From Daedaleopsis sinensis (lineage: Eukaryota; Basidiomycota; Agaricomycetes; Polyporales; Polyporaceae), in assembly GCA_033807695.1 (NCBI GenBank), contig CM066301.1, positions 3,472,001 through 3,536,000 on the forward strand: a stretch of DNA of 64,000 nt, read 5' to 3'. The translations under genes were made by a program, and so were the position numbers. Positions 24,401 to 36,537 of this stretch are shown here, piece by piece. A model generated the notes under the pieces. It saw nothing but the letters and a program-made list of their open reading frames with translations, was not told the DNA's origin and searched no databases. Each line of letters starts with the position of its first letter. The first letter of the stretch is position 1.

Positions 24401-24764
24401 GCAGTGAGCTTGTCCGAAAGACGTCGGAGGGCAAGTGTGAGCTCAGGAACTTGGAAAGATGCTTCGGTCGGAGTAGTGTCCGGGTTCGCTCTCAGGGTGG
24501 CGACCTCCTCCTTCAGACGCGTGTTTTCGCGTTCAAGTGAGCGTGCATGCTCTACGGCCTGTGAGGCTTCGAGGGAATGTCTTTGTAGTTTGAGAGAAGT
24601 GACGTGAGCTTCGTGCTGCCAATGAAGCCTGTGCGTTAGTTGAGCGGAGTGCGACGGGCGGGGTAATGTAGACGGATTACCTGATAGCGAGAGACGGCAG
24701 TACGGAGGCTGGAGAGTTCTAGTGCAAGCGGGTGGTCGTCGCTAACCGCTAGAGAGTCGGCCAT
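21447..24764 (-). CDS. 1067-residue coiled-coil protein
   Basis: Three exons (24764-24681, 24615-23837, 23787-21447) join in frame to 1067 residues. Residues from about 30 to 520 are strongly heptad-like, rich in Glu, Arg, Leu and Ala, with breaks. A disordered Ser/Pro/Thr-rich middle follows, then a further helical part (VKRRYDHVQRGFRDC onward, and RIADEERVASGYEALL), and a Ser/Gly-rich tail with many SP motifs ending in an acidic DADSDVE. I recognise no named family. The layout fits a scaffold of the cytoskeleton, spindle pole or a cell-tip complex, and the SP sites would suit regulation by proline-directed kinases; both are inferences. It shares a divergent promoter with the deubiquitinase gene. 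Confidence 0.85.
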
Positions 24765-25322
24765 GACCCATGTGTGTAATAGGAGCACGCTGCAGCGATC
24801 ATGTACAAGTGCACGATATCGCGCGGTGCTTGAAGCCAATGCCGCGGAGTGCAAAGTCAGGGTGGAGGGTATGGTCGGAGTCACAATGTGTCATCTCCGC
24901 CTTGCCGGGCGCGCGAGTCCTGTCCTCGTCTGAGTCGTCTTCATCCCCCTCGTCCCCATCATCTACCGCCCCCGACTACTACTAGTACGAAATAGCACAC
25001 GCGGATCATCTGCAGTCCTTTGCTATCTCTTTGCTACACTCTTCACAACAACTGCTCTGCAACTCATCTCCGTGACTCAAGCGTAAAGCCCGTCGGCCGG
25101 TCGTTTCCCCATTACCCCACAAGATCTCCAGTCACCTCGAGGACCGTCAATCTGCGCATTTCAACTCTTAAACTCAGAAGCATATGCTGCTAGTGCAATA
25201 GTCCCCGCCTCGGATATACTAGCGATTCGACCCTCCGGTATGTCTTCCCCGTACTCGAGTGCCGTCTGAGATCATTTATTCCATATTTCTACCATCGTGC
25301 ATTTGTATCTATCTGTGCAGAA
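24765..25322. promoter_or_regulatory. shared divergent promoter, coiled-coil protein and Ubp3
   Basis: This 558-base region separates two divergent start codons. It has pyrimidine-rich tracts but no clear TATA box. A 5' leader intron of the Ubp3 gene could end at the CAG just before its start codon (25318-25320). Confidence 0.45.
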
Positions 25323-28300
25323 ATGGCGAGCCCTCACACGCCATATCACCCCCAGCCGGGGCCTTCATATTACCATCACCCGCCTCCGCCCCCACCCCCA
25401 CACTACGCGTACTCTCCTGCACCTGGGCCTCCCCCGTATTACCCATATCCAATGCCGCCAATGAACGCACATCCCCAGATGCACGCACCGGCCTCACCCA
25501 GAATGAATGCTGGCGGTCGTGGTCGTTACAACCCCCATCGAGGAGCTGCTCCGGCCTATCATTACCAAGCAATACCTCCACAACATCACATCCCCCCGCC
25601 CACTGTCCCCGTGCAGACCCCTCCGCCTATATCTCCCGCAAGTCCCTTTCACAACCCTCAAAAGTACGCTCCGCACCCCCACCCTCATCAAGTGCCGTAC
25701 GGTTCCCCGTACCATCATCCTCAGCCCAACGGACCTTACCCGCCCGCTTGGGCAGGACAGACACTTTCCCCGCTGCCAAAACAGCTTTCCATGCTTCCTC
25801 CAATGGCATCAGCTGAACACGTTCCGCACCTACAGCTGGCGCAAAATCCTCACCATGCACCAGCCCAACCGCAGCCTTATTCAGACGTTCCCCCTAATTT
25901 CGATCCTCCCCCACCCCTACCTCCCGCCGAGTTGCCCCCCGTTGTTGCTGTTTTAGAACAGGAATCTGTCTTCGAGCAAACCCCAGATCCGGAGCTATCG
26001 CAGTCTGAGCCGGATGAATCTGTGGAGTTCGCCGAATTCGAACAGGCGCCACAGCAGGAAGAAGTGGCACTAGCTCCAGAGGTTAACTTAGCACCTGTGG
26101 ATGACGAAGAAAGTAGAGCTTCGACTCCTCGAAGTCCATCTCCCGGCCCGACGCCTTCTACCACACTTGCCTCTGGCTATGTAGTCTGGTCACGTCGCCC
26201 TAGCGATCCAACGAGTGCTCCGGGAGTCATCATTTCAACTCGCGCCTTTCCTCCTGAGGACATTCTCCAAAAGGCTTTGGAATTGCGGACACCCCCAGCT
26301 ACCCCGAAACCTCAGCCCGCCTTACTCGCACCATCTTCTGACCCTGCGCCAGTTGATGTTCATGAACGGTCACCGGAGTCCTCGGGAACCGTCTCATCGT
26401 CTACTACCGAGACAACACCAGCGGGCTCCATTGCTGCGGACACTCCGGTACCGGGCTCGCCTATCTCGTCGGCAACATCTGTGTCAGTAGCCGTTGGCTC
26501 TCCTTCCAAGACCTTGGTATCTCCATCGACAGACGCGAAGATCGAACTTCCGGTTGCTGCTGAGGCTCTGTCACAACCCACTGAGCCCTCCACACCGCAG
26601 CCGCGAAGTGAAGTACCTGTTACAACAGACTCCCCCTCAACGCCAGCAGCGGTCCCTAAGCCAGCAGCCGGTCCAAAGAAGTCATGGGCTTCACTTCTCC
26701 AATCTGATTCCGCCGCGTCTTCATCTAAACCTCGGCTTCCAGTGTCGACTGTCGTGGGATTCTCTATCCCTGCAGCTTCCGGAACGATCTCATCTCCAGC
26801 ACCGGGAAGCTCCGTGGCTTCCGGAAACCGCAATGAGCTCCTTCATCTTCTGAACGAGGGTCCTTCCGGCCCTTCAAGTAACGCTGCGGCATCGATGAAG
26901 ATTCGCCCACGTGGGCTCGTGAACACTGGAAACATGTGCTTCGCGAACGCAGTTCTGCAGATCCTCGTCTATTGCCCGCCTTTCCATCGCTTCTTCTCGG
27001 AGTTGCGGCGGCACCTTGCAGGACCCGTCGTCGGCTCCCAGCGTGAGGGCACCAAGGCGACTCCACTCGTTGACGCGACGATACAGTTCCTCAAGGAGTT
27101 TGTCCCGGATCCCCCAGTATCTTCTGGAGACAGAAATGCCAAGGCAAAAGGCAAGGAGCGGGAGGACGACTCGTTCGATGAACTAGATAGCTTCATCCCG
27201 ACGTACGTCTATGATGCTATGAAGGAGAAGAAGCGGTTCGCAAACATGATCGTGAGTCTATCCTTTCAAGTCTGTCCCTTGTCATCCTCATCGACCGCCA
27301 TTTAGGGAGGGCATCAGGAGGATGCAGAAGAGTTCCTTGGATTCTTCCTGGACACTCTGGAGGAGGAGCTGCTATCGATATCGCAGTCTTTGCAGCCGAA
27401 AGAGGCTCCACCAGTAGCCAGTGAAGAGGCGCCGCACGATGATGGATGGCTGGAAGTGGGCAAGAAGAACAAGGCCGTCATGACCAGAACGGTGAGTCGG
27501 AATTTGAGGCACCTTGAGGCACCCTCTTCTCTAGTCACTTATGGTGTTCGTCAGGCGAGGTCCACCGACTCCCCGATTACTCGTATCTTCGGGGGCAAAT
27601 TCCGCTCAGCGCTCCGCACCCCCCACCAACGCGAATCGATCACAATCGAGGACTGGCGGTCGTTGCAGCTCGACATCCAACCGGAGAACGTCAAGTCCCT
27701 CCGCGACGCCCTCCAGCACCTATCGCACCCCCAGCCCGTGCAGATCACGATCCCGACACGGCCGGGCCAGATCCTCGACGCGACACAGCAGGTGCTCATC
27801 GACGCGCTTCCGCCCGTGCTGATCCTGCACATGAAGCGCTTCCTCTACGACACCAAAGTCGGCGACGTCGTCAAGGTGGGCAAGCAGGTGTCGTTCTCGG
27901 CAGAGCTCGACATCCCCTCAGGTCAGCCCCGTTTGTCTCTTGTCGCAGTCGCACCCCTAACACTCGATTTTTGCAACAGAGATCATCTCCCCGGCGAAGA
28001 AGACGGCGCAGGGGGTGAAGTACCAGCTGTTTGGAGGTGCGTCCGGCTACGCTTCGCTCGACGACACGAGGCATGTTGTTCACGCCGCCCGCAGTGCTTT
28101 ACCACCACGGGCTGTCCGCATCGGGCGGGCACTACACGCTCGACGTGCTGCACCCGAACCGCGAGCTCTCCGACCGCCCGCGCGCTGCGTGGATCCGCAT
28201 CGACGACGAGCTCGTCTCGGACCTCCGTCCCGAGGACGTGTTTGGCGGGCAGGAGCGCGAAGACCGACAGCCGTATCTGTTATTCTACAGGAGGATGGCC

Positions 28301-28327
28301 GGATGGGGCGCTGCGCGGACAAACTAG
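25323..28327 (+). CDS. UBP3: ubiquitin carboxyl-terminal hydrolase, Ubp3/USP10 type
   Basis: Five exons (25323-27251, 27306-27491, 27555-27921, 27980-28036, 28095-28327) encode 923 residues. The first 525 or so residues are disordered, very rich in Pro, His and Tyr at the start and in Ser, Thr and Pro later. The USP domain starts at RGLVNTGNMCFANAVLQ, with catalytic Cys539. GGHQEDAEEFLGFFLD follows, then PVLILHMKRF, and GLSASGGHYTLDVLH with catalytic His859. The order and the insert lengths fit Ubp3 in yeast and USP10 in animals, which remove ubiquitin from cytosolic targets including ribosomal proteins. No FGDF motif for G3BP binding is visible in the N-terminal part. The gene appears intact. 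Confidence 0.93.
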
Positions 28328-28667
28328 GTAGCCAATCTACGAGTATTGCTACAGCCGACTACTACGCTACGTTACTGTGCCAGTCCTAGTACCCTGTGTC
28401 TGTCCGATTGAACTTGGATTTCTTCTGGTTTCATACGGCGCTTCTACTCAGGTGCATCCTGACACCACTTCCTGAAGCTGAAGGTCGTCTCCTCTGTCGA
28501 CTCACCGTCAGGTCGAATTACACTCGTCGAGGATCTCTCACTACATGTATTAGACATAGATGCAGTTGCCACGGAGAATACATATATTCAGAGTCCATTG
28601 CGAGGGAACTACGAGAGTATTGACAGCGAGAGTGTACGTACTGCTGGACAGACGGAGAATACGATAA
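28328..28667. other. convergent 3' intergenic region
   Basis: This 340-base stretch between the ends of the Ubp3 and PMT2 genes has no coding signal. Confidence 0.4.
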
Positions 28668-31600
28668 TTAATCATTATATATGTTCCATCCCTGCGGGGG
28701 TGCAAACGGCACAGTCAATGCGAGGACCCGAAGAGCAGACGGCGAGATACGTACTGAGCGCCATTTTAGACCCCAGTGCTCGTTGATGGGGCCATCGATA
28801 CCGAACGCGACGCCCTTGAACCACCAGAAGTTGGCGAGGACGATGAAGGCGCTGACTCCGAAGGCGATCAGCTTTGTGCGGTCCGAGAGACGGCGCGCGG
28901 AGAAGACGAAGTGGTCGAGGAGATGCGCGAGCATGAGGACGGAGAAGTACAGAGTCGGGAGCTGCACGCAGGGGGTCAGTCATCGGCCAGGAGCGTTATT
29001 GCGAGATGCTGTCAGTATACGCACGTAGTGGTGGATATATGTCACACGGCCCATGATCATGAACGGCACTGCACACGCTTCGTGAGCAAATCTCAAGGCG
29101 AGGTGACCTATGAAACTCACAATAATGCAGGATCCAGCCCACCAGCGCAACCTTGCCGACGTACAGGAAGTGTTCCCATTCCCCTAAAGAGCCGCTGTCA
29201 ATAATCGGTGCAATGCAGGGCTAGGGAGCACTCACTTGGATCCATGTCGACATACTTCCTTTGCTGGCGCATGACGTATACGCCGGCCACAAGTGCGCTA
29301 GCGACGAGACTGACGGTGCCGCCCCACCAGATGACGGGCGTGCCAATCAGGTAGTATTTTGTTTGGCTGTCGCCCCACCCGCACATGCGGAGGCCGACGC
29401 GGAGGAGCGGCCAGTCGAATGGCTTGGACGCGAGGATGTCCTCCTTGTCCGGGTCAGGTACCAGAGCATTGTTCGAGGTGGCCATTGCGACGTTGAGATG
29501 CCAGAAGTCGCGGAAGAATGGTGACTTGTATAGCTTCATATCTCCCGCGGGCACTGAGAAAGACAGATGAGGGTTAGCCGTCTCTATGGCATATCATGGG
29601 TGTCAACAAATACGCACGACGTTCGTTCCAGTGACTCTCGACGTTCCAGTATGTGTGAACATCCTTCGGGTTGTTTTCCTTGTCGCAGCTGACCTCGATC
29701 TGTTTGAAACCCCACTGCGGAAGAACCGCGTTGGCAGCACGAAGATAGCAGCCGGAGGCTTGGTGACGGAAGCGCAGTCGCGTCGTCAACGAGTGGATCT
29801 TGTCAACCTTGTCCTTGTGTCCCCGGTGGATATCGTCTACGACCTCGACTACCCAGTAATCCTGATAGTCACCGATGGTCGCATTGCCGTAGCAAGAGAC
29901 TTCGTTGTTCAACTTGCTGATAGGGGCGGTGACGGGGTGAGAGTGCAGGTTCCGTGTGGTGGCCGCGTGTTGAAGGCGAACAGCGTCGCCGTTTTGCAGG
30001 AATCGGATCGAACCTTCAGGATCGTACGGATTCTCGTCCCAGCGAGGCAGGATGACCCAGTCGTTGTTGTCATCTTTGTAGTGGTAGCAAGTGACTTGCT
30101 GCTGCTCTGAACCAACCGGGTACGTCTGGACGTGTGAGTGTAGGAGGCCTCCTCCCCATCCCATGTTCTTGAGCGTGACCTTTGAACCTATTGCGATCTC
30201 TGCAGAGGACCCTTCAGCATCCAATCGAGACGCAACTCTTACAGTCAGAGTTACATACCCAAGGGATTCTGATTGAACGTGTTGCCTACGAGGTTGGCTT
30301 GGAACAGTGAACTCATTTGAGCATCGCCAGGACCAGAGTGGTTGAGGATCAGAAAATGCAACTTGAAAGACGCCATGTACACCAAGATAGGCAGCACAAT
30401 GAGACACGCAACGCGCGCTCCCCAATGCCTGACCTGGTCGCGCTGTGACGGCTGTCATTCAAAATGGGTTCGGAGCGCCAGAGCAACGTTTGCACCTACC
30501 ACAGGCATCTTCAAGTCGCCGAATTTCTCCCAAAGATCTTCAAGGGTGTATGCCCCGACTAGACAGGTGACGAAGAATCCGACCCATTTCACACTGAAAA
30601 GTGGTCAGGATACCAAAACGCGCATATAGCCAGAGTGCGGGACTCGCCTGCATACGCATCCGATCGAATAACCTGTCATGACGAGCCATAGCCACCAGTC
30701 GAAGGAGAAGGGTCTGTAGGTTTGTTAGGGACGGGCAGTCACTTAGAAGACGGGCACACGCACTGGTATTTTTGATTGTGGAACTTGGTGAGACAGAAGA
30801 CGGTAGTGAACGTGAAGAACAACAGCATTGAGTCCAAAAGAATGAATCGGGATATGCACAACCATGCCACGTCTAGACGGACGGATGAGCACCATATATG
30901 CGCGCATATACCCAATAAAGCTATGCTCACCGCAAAGGACCATCAGCGCCACCAGGTGGCACGCCATCCAGCTCATCCCAAGCTCCACCGCGGTGTACCA
31001 CCCAAGAGGGACGAGTGCGACACCGAACGTCGCGAGCATCACGCGCATAGCGACGTATGGAACTGTCTCTGGGTACGCGGAGCCGCTCTCGAAGCCGAAC
31101 GAGCCGTCGTAGCCCGAGAGAAGCCCGGCGAGGCCGACGAGCATCTTGCCGAGCGGGGGGTGGACGTCGAAGTAGAAGTCGCGCTTGAGGTAGTGCGAGC
31201 CGAACTTCCCAAAGTGCGCCTCGTCCCAGACGACGACGCCGGCCTTGCCGATCTTGTGGAAGCGCGTCCAGCACGAGAGCAGCGTGTACACGATCGGCGG
31301 GATGTGCTCGAGGTTCTGCAGGAAGAACTCGCGCTGCGTGCGCGGGCGCATACAGCGGGTGAGGACGGGGAGCGGACTATATGCGCGACTAGAACACGTA
31401 CGACGGTCGTTGGGGGCGGCGGGGGCGGTCTGCGCGGGCGACCGCTGCTAATGGGGCCCTTGGTGGCCTTCATTTTGGAGTACACATCCTTGCCTTCATG
31501 GTCGAACGGGTCGTAGGCTGACTCGTAGTCGCGGTCCTTCTCCGACGTGGCAGGATAGGTCGTCTCCGGGGTGCCTCCTGGGCCGCGGACGACCCTGCGG

Positions 31601-31794
31601 CGGGCTTTGTCCTCGGACATGTAGTGCAGGGGGAGGTCTTCCTGGGGGTGCGGGGGGTGTGCTGGCGGGTGCTGTGCCCAGTAGGCGTTCGCGTTATGAG
31701 CGGGGTGGGGGATTTCTTCAAAGTCGGAGGAGGAGGATGCACCGTCTTCGAACGGTGGACCGAGATCAAGGGCAACCTGTCCAGACGGCCTCAT
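28668..31794 (-). CDS. PMT2: protein O-mannosyltransferase, PMT2 family
   Basis: This is a multi-exon gene. The N-terminus is a cytosolic tail rich in Pro, Asp and Ser. The first lumenal loop has VVWDEAHFGKFGSHYL with the essential Asp-Glu pair, then DVHPPLGKMLVGLAG and GYDGSFGFESG; the wording WDEAHFGKFG is that of the Pmt2 subfamily rather than Pmt1 or Pmt4. Lumenal MIR repeats follow (KNMGWGGGLLHSHVQTYP and the later LHSHP and LRFRHQASGCYL). The C-terminal half has several membrane segments, ending in a short last exon coding for GWNIYND. It is the ER enzyme that moves mannose from dolichyl phosphate to Ser/Thr of secretory proteins, normally as a heterodimer with a Pmt1-type partner, which is not in this window. 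Confidence 0.94.
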
Positions 31795-32124
31795 CAGCCA
31801 AGGGCGAATGGGGCAGCCGTGTTGTGACAGTACGGCAGCTTATAGAGAGGTCTATAGCACAAGCGGGGGTCCAGCGTCTAACTACATCATCTCTGCCCTC
31901 CGTACTGCCACCGCAGCATCTTGACGTGGCCGGCGCAGCACGCTCATCGCCGTATCCGTCCTCGCTTGAGATGAAAATAGCTTCGAGCAACTACAGAATA
32001 CAGCGAATGCGAGACAACGACTAGACGAGATAAAGAACCAAGAGCAAAGCTAAGCATACACTGACGCGCTACTCCTTTTGCCCGTGTCGGAGGTATTTAG
32101 CTGGGCGGTGGTTTCAGCCTCTAA
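31795..32124. other. intergenic region with PMT2 promoter
   Basis: This 330-base stretch lies between the fibrillarin stop codon and the PMT2 start codon and has no coding signal. Confidence 0.4.
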
Positions 32125-33310
32125 TCACCCAACGGTATAAATTGGCCTACCTGTTACCATCGCGTGGTCGCGCTCGTATGGCTCGAGCGTAACCTGCTCA
32201 ATGGGCTTCATTTTGTTGGCCTTCATGTAGTCAACCTCTTTCGCAAACACGGCTTCCGGTGGTGCGGTAGAGTCGATACAGCTGGCCTTGATGGAGATGA
32301 CGATGTGGCCCTCGTTCTTCAAGAAGTATTCTGCGTTCAAACCCACGATACGCGCTTGGTCGCTTTGTGCGACATCGGCGAAGATGACATCAACCGTGGA
32401 CAGAAGCATGCGATAACGCTGAGGTGCACGAGCGTCCTCGATGATGGCTGGAAAAGTATATTATGAGTACCTGGTGCAAGAAGAGGCGGGATGGCACATA
32501 CGGATAACGTTCGTGCGCTTCTTGGCCATCCCAATGAGGTCTCGTCCTGATCGCAGAGAGAACTCGACCGCGTAGACTACGCCCTCCTGTATGGAATCAG
32601 TAATCGTCCCCGGCAGCAGATAGAGAATGAAACTGACCGGTCCAACGATGTCGGCGACGTGAGAAACACTAGTACCGCTAGCAGCACCAAGGTAAAGAAC
32701 CTTCATGCCAGGCGCAATGAAAATGTCGTCGAGACCGCCGAGAACACCAGCCGCGAGCTTGCTCCGGAAGGGGTTCCACACACGGTACTCGATCTTGGTC
32801 CCTTCGCCGGCTTCGATAGATATCCGCTTCTCGCCATAGACTGCCTCTCCCGGAACGAGGTTTTTGGTGACCAACAAGCTCTCCTTGCCCTCAGCAATGA
32901 AGATACCAGCGTGCTTGTGAGGCTTGACGATTACGTTCGCGCCGCCCCGTCCGCCCCCGCGACCGCCCCTACCACCGCGAGGAGCACCGCGTCCGCGTCC
33001 GCGGTCAGGACCACCACGTTTGGTGACACCGCCGCGTCCACCAAAACCTCCGCCTATGGAAGATAAGCGTTCAGAAAGAGTGAGGGGGCTTGCGCGAACA
33101 CCTACCACGACCGCCGCCAAATCCACCTCGTCCAGGAGGACCACCGCGTCCCCTAGGTGCGCCCCTGCCACCTCCACCTCCGCCGCGTCCCCCACCGCGT
33201 CCACCGCCGAAGCCGCCTCGTCCACCAGGAGCACCTGTTTTGCAAAGGCAATAACGGTGAATTAGGACACAGACGCATGATCAGCGCTTCTGATACTCAC
33301 CGAATGCCAT
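32125..33310 (-). CDS. NOP1: fibrillarin, rRNA 2'-O-methyltransferase
   Basis: The first exon is only ten bases long (33310-33301, encoding MAF and one base). The second and third encode a Gly/Arg-rich (GAR) domain with many RGG repeats. The methyltransferase domain then reads [57 protein letters not shown] (motif I), VYAVEFS, then DVIFADVAQ and [13 protein letters not shown], with C-terminal [19 protein letters not shown]. This is canonical fibrillarin, the catalytic subunit of box C/D snoRNPs in the nucleolus. Length and motifs are normal. It shares a divergent promoter with the transporter gene. Confidence 0.95.
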
Positions 33311-33966
33311 CTCAAGTTGTACTGTACACGGGTTGGCCGACCTACAGTGATGGGATGCTCGGACTTGCAGCAAGGAACTGAGTAGGAAAATTGGAAGACG
33401 CCCACGCAACAGGGTTCAGCTAGCGGGCGCCTGTGACTTTTCACCACGTGGGAAGACTATTTGATCGGACTTGCGTGCCGTCCCGAATCCCGATGCCCGT
33501 GGTCCGACCCCCCGCACGAGCTCGACATTCTTGCGACAGGTGCTAGGCAAGTTGCAACGCCTTGCTCAACAGGAGCTGGCAGCGGTTAACATGAACGAGC
33601 AAGTGATGTGAGATGGTGATAATCGCTTCAACTTCTAGCAATGGGCCATGCAATCGCAATTGGCTAGCTACGAAGACGTCTACGTACATCTGAGCATGCG
33701 ATGAGTCACAGTCAACGAGGGTCCTCCAGAGAACCTCACCACGGAGTTTGGGTTACTAATCCTACACGGCAGCGTTTCTCCTTGTCGGCACTATCGGAGC
33801 CCGCCCGGGGGCGCGCCTTGATCTATACATATAATCGCAGATGTGTTCAAGAATTTTCTCTACAGTCCTCCGCCCCTGGCCAGACTAGGCCCCTATGCTT
33901 TAGTTTGCATTGGTCTTCCTTACCCCTTAGATCGGCATTCACGTATCGCGAACCTAACGACCTACG
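33311..33966. promoter_or_regulatory. shared divergent promoter, fibrillarin and MFS transporter
   Basis: This 656-base region separates divergent start codons. A TA-rich motif at about 33823-33834 could serve the transporter. Confidence 0.4.
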
Positions 33967-35940
33967 ATGGTGCACGCGGAGTCTGGACCCCTCTCAGCAG
34001 CCTCTTCCACCCCCACAGTCAACGCCACGGTAACGCGCACACATTCCGCAGATGAAGAGAAGCAGCAAACTGGGAGCCAGCTCGAGAAGACCGAGTCAAA
34101 ACTTGCGCCTGATCTCGCTACTGCGGTCAAAGCTGTCGAGGGCGCGGACGCTCAGCCCGAGCACGGCGAAGCCCCAGATGGAGGTCTACGAGCATGGCTG
34201 GTTGTGATTGGGGTGAGTAGCTTGCTTTTCGCAGTGCTCTTCTCCTAGTGTGCTCACTCAGCGACATCCCAGTGTGCTGCTGGTGCTTGTGCGACTTTTG
34301 GGTTGGTAAATGCATGGGGTGTGAGTGTTTCCTGAGCTTGGGTTCTACATAACCCCCTCATATGTCGTTACAGGTCTTTCAAGCGTACTATACCGTACAG
34401 ACTCTTGCGGGAACTTCTCCTTCCACGATGTGAGTCGTCCCTTATTCAAGAAGCATCCAGTGTTGATTCAGAAAAACTCGGTACAGTGCATGGATCGGGT
34501 CCGTTCAAGTACGTTCGCCAGATAACATGGACGTCGAACCCTAAAGCTAAATGCAGGATTACAGTATGCGCTCGTATTTATCCCTGGCCTTGTCGTCGGA
34601 CGTGTATTCGACATGGGGTACACCAAACTACCACTCTTCTGTGCAAGCGTAGTCATCGTTGCCGCTACATTCCTCACCGCGCAATGCACACAATATTGGC
34701 AGTTCCTACTTTGTCAGGGTGTAGCCTTGGGGGTATGCTTTCACAATCACACTAGTTCTCAAACAGCACCGCTCATCATACTCTTCATTATAGATTGCTT
34801 GCGGCACTATCTTCGGTTGCATCGTCGGTGCTCCTGCACACTGGTTCAAGCGCAGGCTAGGACTCGCATTGGGAATTATGGCCCTCGGTTCCAGTGTTGG
34901 CGGAACGCTCTACCCCATTATCGTCCGTAATCTCATAGTACGAGTTGGGTACGTCCAGACATTGCGGCTTCTAGAAATAGATCCCTCACATCATATGCGT
35001 CTCTTCTCAGCTTCCCGTGGACGATGCGTATCTTGGGCTTCATCGAGATCATCTTGCTAGCATTCCTGATCGCTGTAAGTCTCGCATAGAACGCTCTCAA
35101 CCCCCTTTTATTAAGAGCTGATATCCTTATGCAGACGATAGAACGGCGGCTGCCGCCTAAACGCCACACTGGCCCGTTTATCGACTTCTCGGCGTTCAAG
35201 TCCATCCCATTCTCGCTGTACGGTCTATCGAGCTTCGTTGCCTTCCTAGGCATCTACACGGTACGTGCGTCAGATCGCCCCATGCTGACCAGAGGACTCA
35301 AAATGGGTTGTTTCGCAGGTCTTGACCTACATCGACGTGAGCGCGGTATCCGAGGGCATCTCGGAGGACTTCTCGTTCTACTTGCTCGCCATCGCGAACG
35401 GTTTCTCGGCCCTCGGCCGAATCGTAGGCGGGATCGTCGCTGACCGCACTGGCCCGCTCAATGTCATGATCCCCGCTACATTCGTCGCGGGCATCATGAC
35501 TTATATCTGGCCATTCGCGACCAGCGTCGGGGGCAACATCGGCGTTGCCATCGTCTACGGGTACGTAGTGTCAATGTCTTCAGTGCTGCTGAGGTGAGCT
35601 GACCGTGCGCATAGGACTTCTTCTGGTGTGTACGTATGCCTCCTCGCGGCGCCGATTGTGCGCATGGGCAAGACGCACGATGTTGGGGTCCGGGTGGGGA
35701 TGAGCATGACCCTCATCGCCCTCGGCGCCGTTGCGGGACCCCCAATCTCGGGTGCCATCAACGCAGCGACCGGCAGTTACAAGTTCACTGGAATCTATGC
35801 AGGTATGTTAGGATGAATCGACCTTGCATTTCTCAGACTGACCAAGGCTCGCGATGATAGGCACTGCTGTCATGGTCGCATGTGTATTCATGCTTGCTAC
35901 CCGCTACGCAATTATCGGGCGTCTATGGGGCAAGGTTTAG
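33967..35940 (+). CDS. MFS transporter, monocarboxylate-transporter type
   Basis: This gene has about ten short exons. A cytosolic N-tail is followed by PDGGLRAWLVVIG, the hallmark before the first membrane segment of fungal monocarboxylate-like MFS proteins. SPSTIAWIGSVQ and FDMGYTKLPLF follow, then KRRLGLALGIMALGSSVGG, FPWTMR, a central loop ERRLPPKRHTGPFI, and ALGRIVGGIVADRTGPLN in the second half. Reading through the introns gives twelve likely membrane segments. It sits in the plasma or an organelle membrane. Fungal members move varied substrates, and their name does not prove monocarboxylate transport, so the substrate is open. No enzyme gene next to it suggests one. Confidence 0.88.
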
Positions 35941-36537
35941 CTTCAAAATTGATTGTAGCATAGACACTTTTCGGTTCACGTATCATGACTGGCCATGCTT
36001 CACGCTTACGACGACGACTATCTCGTAGACCTAGGGTACCACATCAGGTGTATTCACACTTGTATTAATCAACAATCGCGCAACGCAGATTAGACGCCGT
36101 CCTCATTTGAGAGCGCGAACTTGCCTGTGGAGTCGAAGTGGTGGCCACACTGTCCTGGGACTTCCGGATCCCACACTATCACCATGGAACACCACAATAC
36201 GGATGGGCGGTGCCCAATATTATCCAAAAGGACTACAGTACACATATATGATACAGTCAACGCTACAACCGGTCTATAACGATACAGTGTCAAGCAAGAA
36301 GCGTCGTCGGTCGCGTAGCAGATAAATAATCTGTCTGACGATGATCGTGATTCGTGGCCATGGGTGGTCGTGTCCGGGTCCGTGCATTCGTTCATATCGC
36401 CATCCCGCTCGACTTGAACCGCGGCTCTGGCGTGCCAGCACGAGAGCTCTCGGAACGTGGGGTTGGTTGCGCGTAGCGCGGTAGACTCTCAAGCGGCTTT
36501 GAGATCAAGAAACCTGCGATCAAGGCAGAAGACGTCG
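35941..36537. other. convergent 3' intergenic region
   Basis: This stretch lies between the stop codons of the transporter and the membrane protein. I see no coding signal. Confidence 0.4.
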
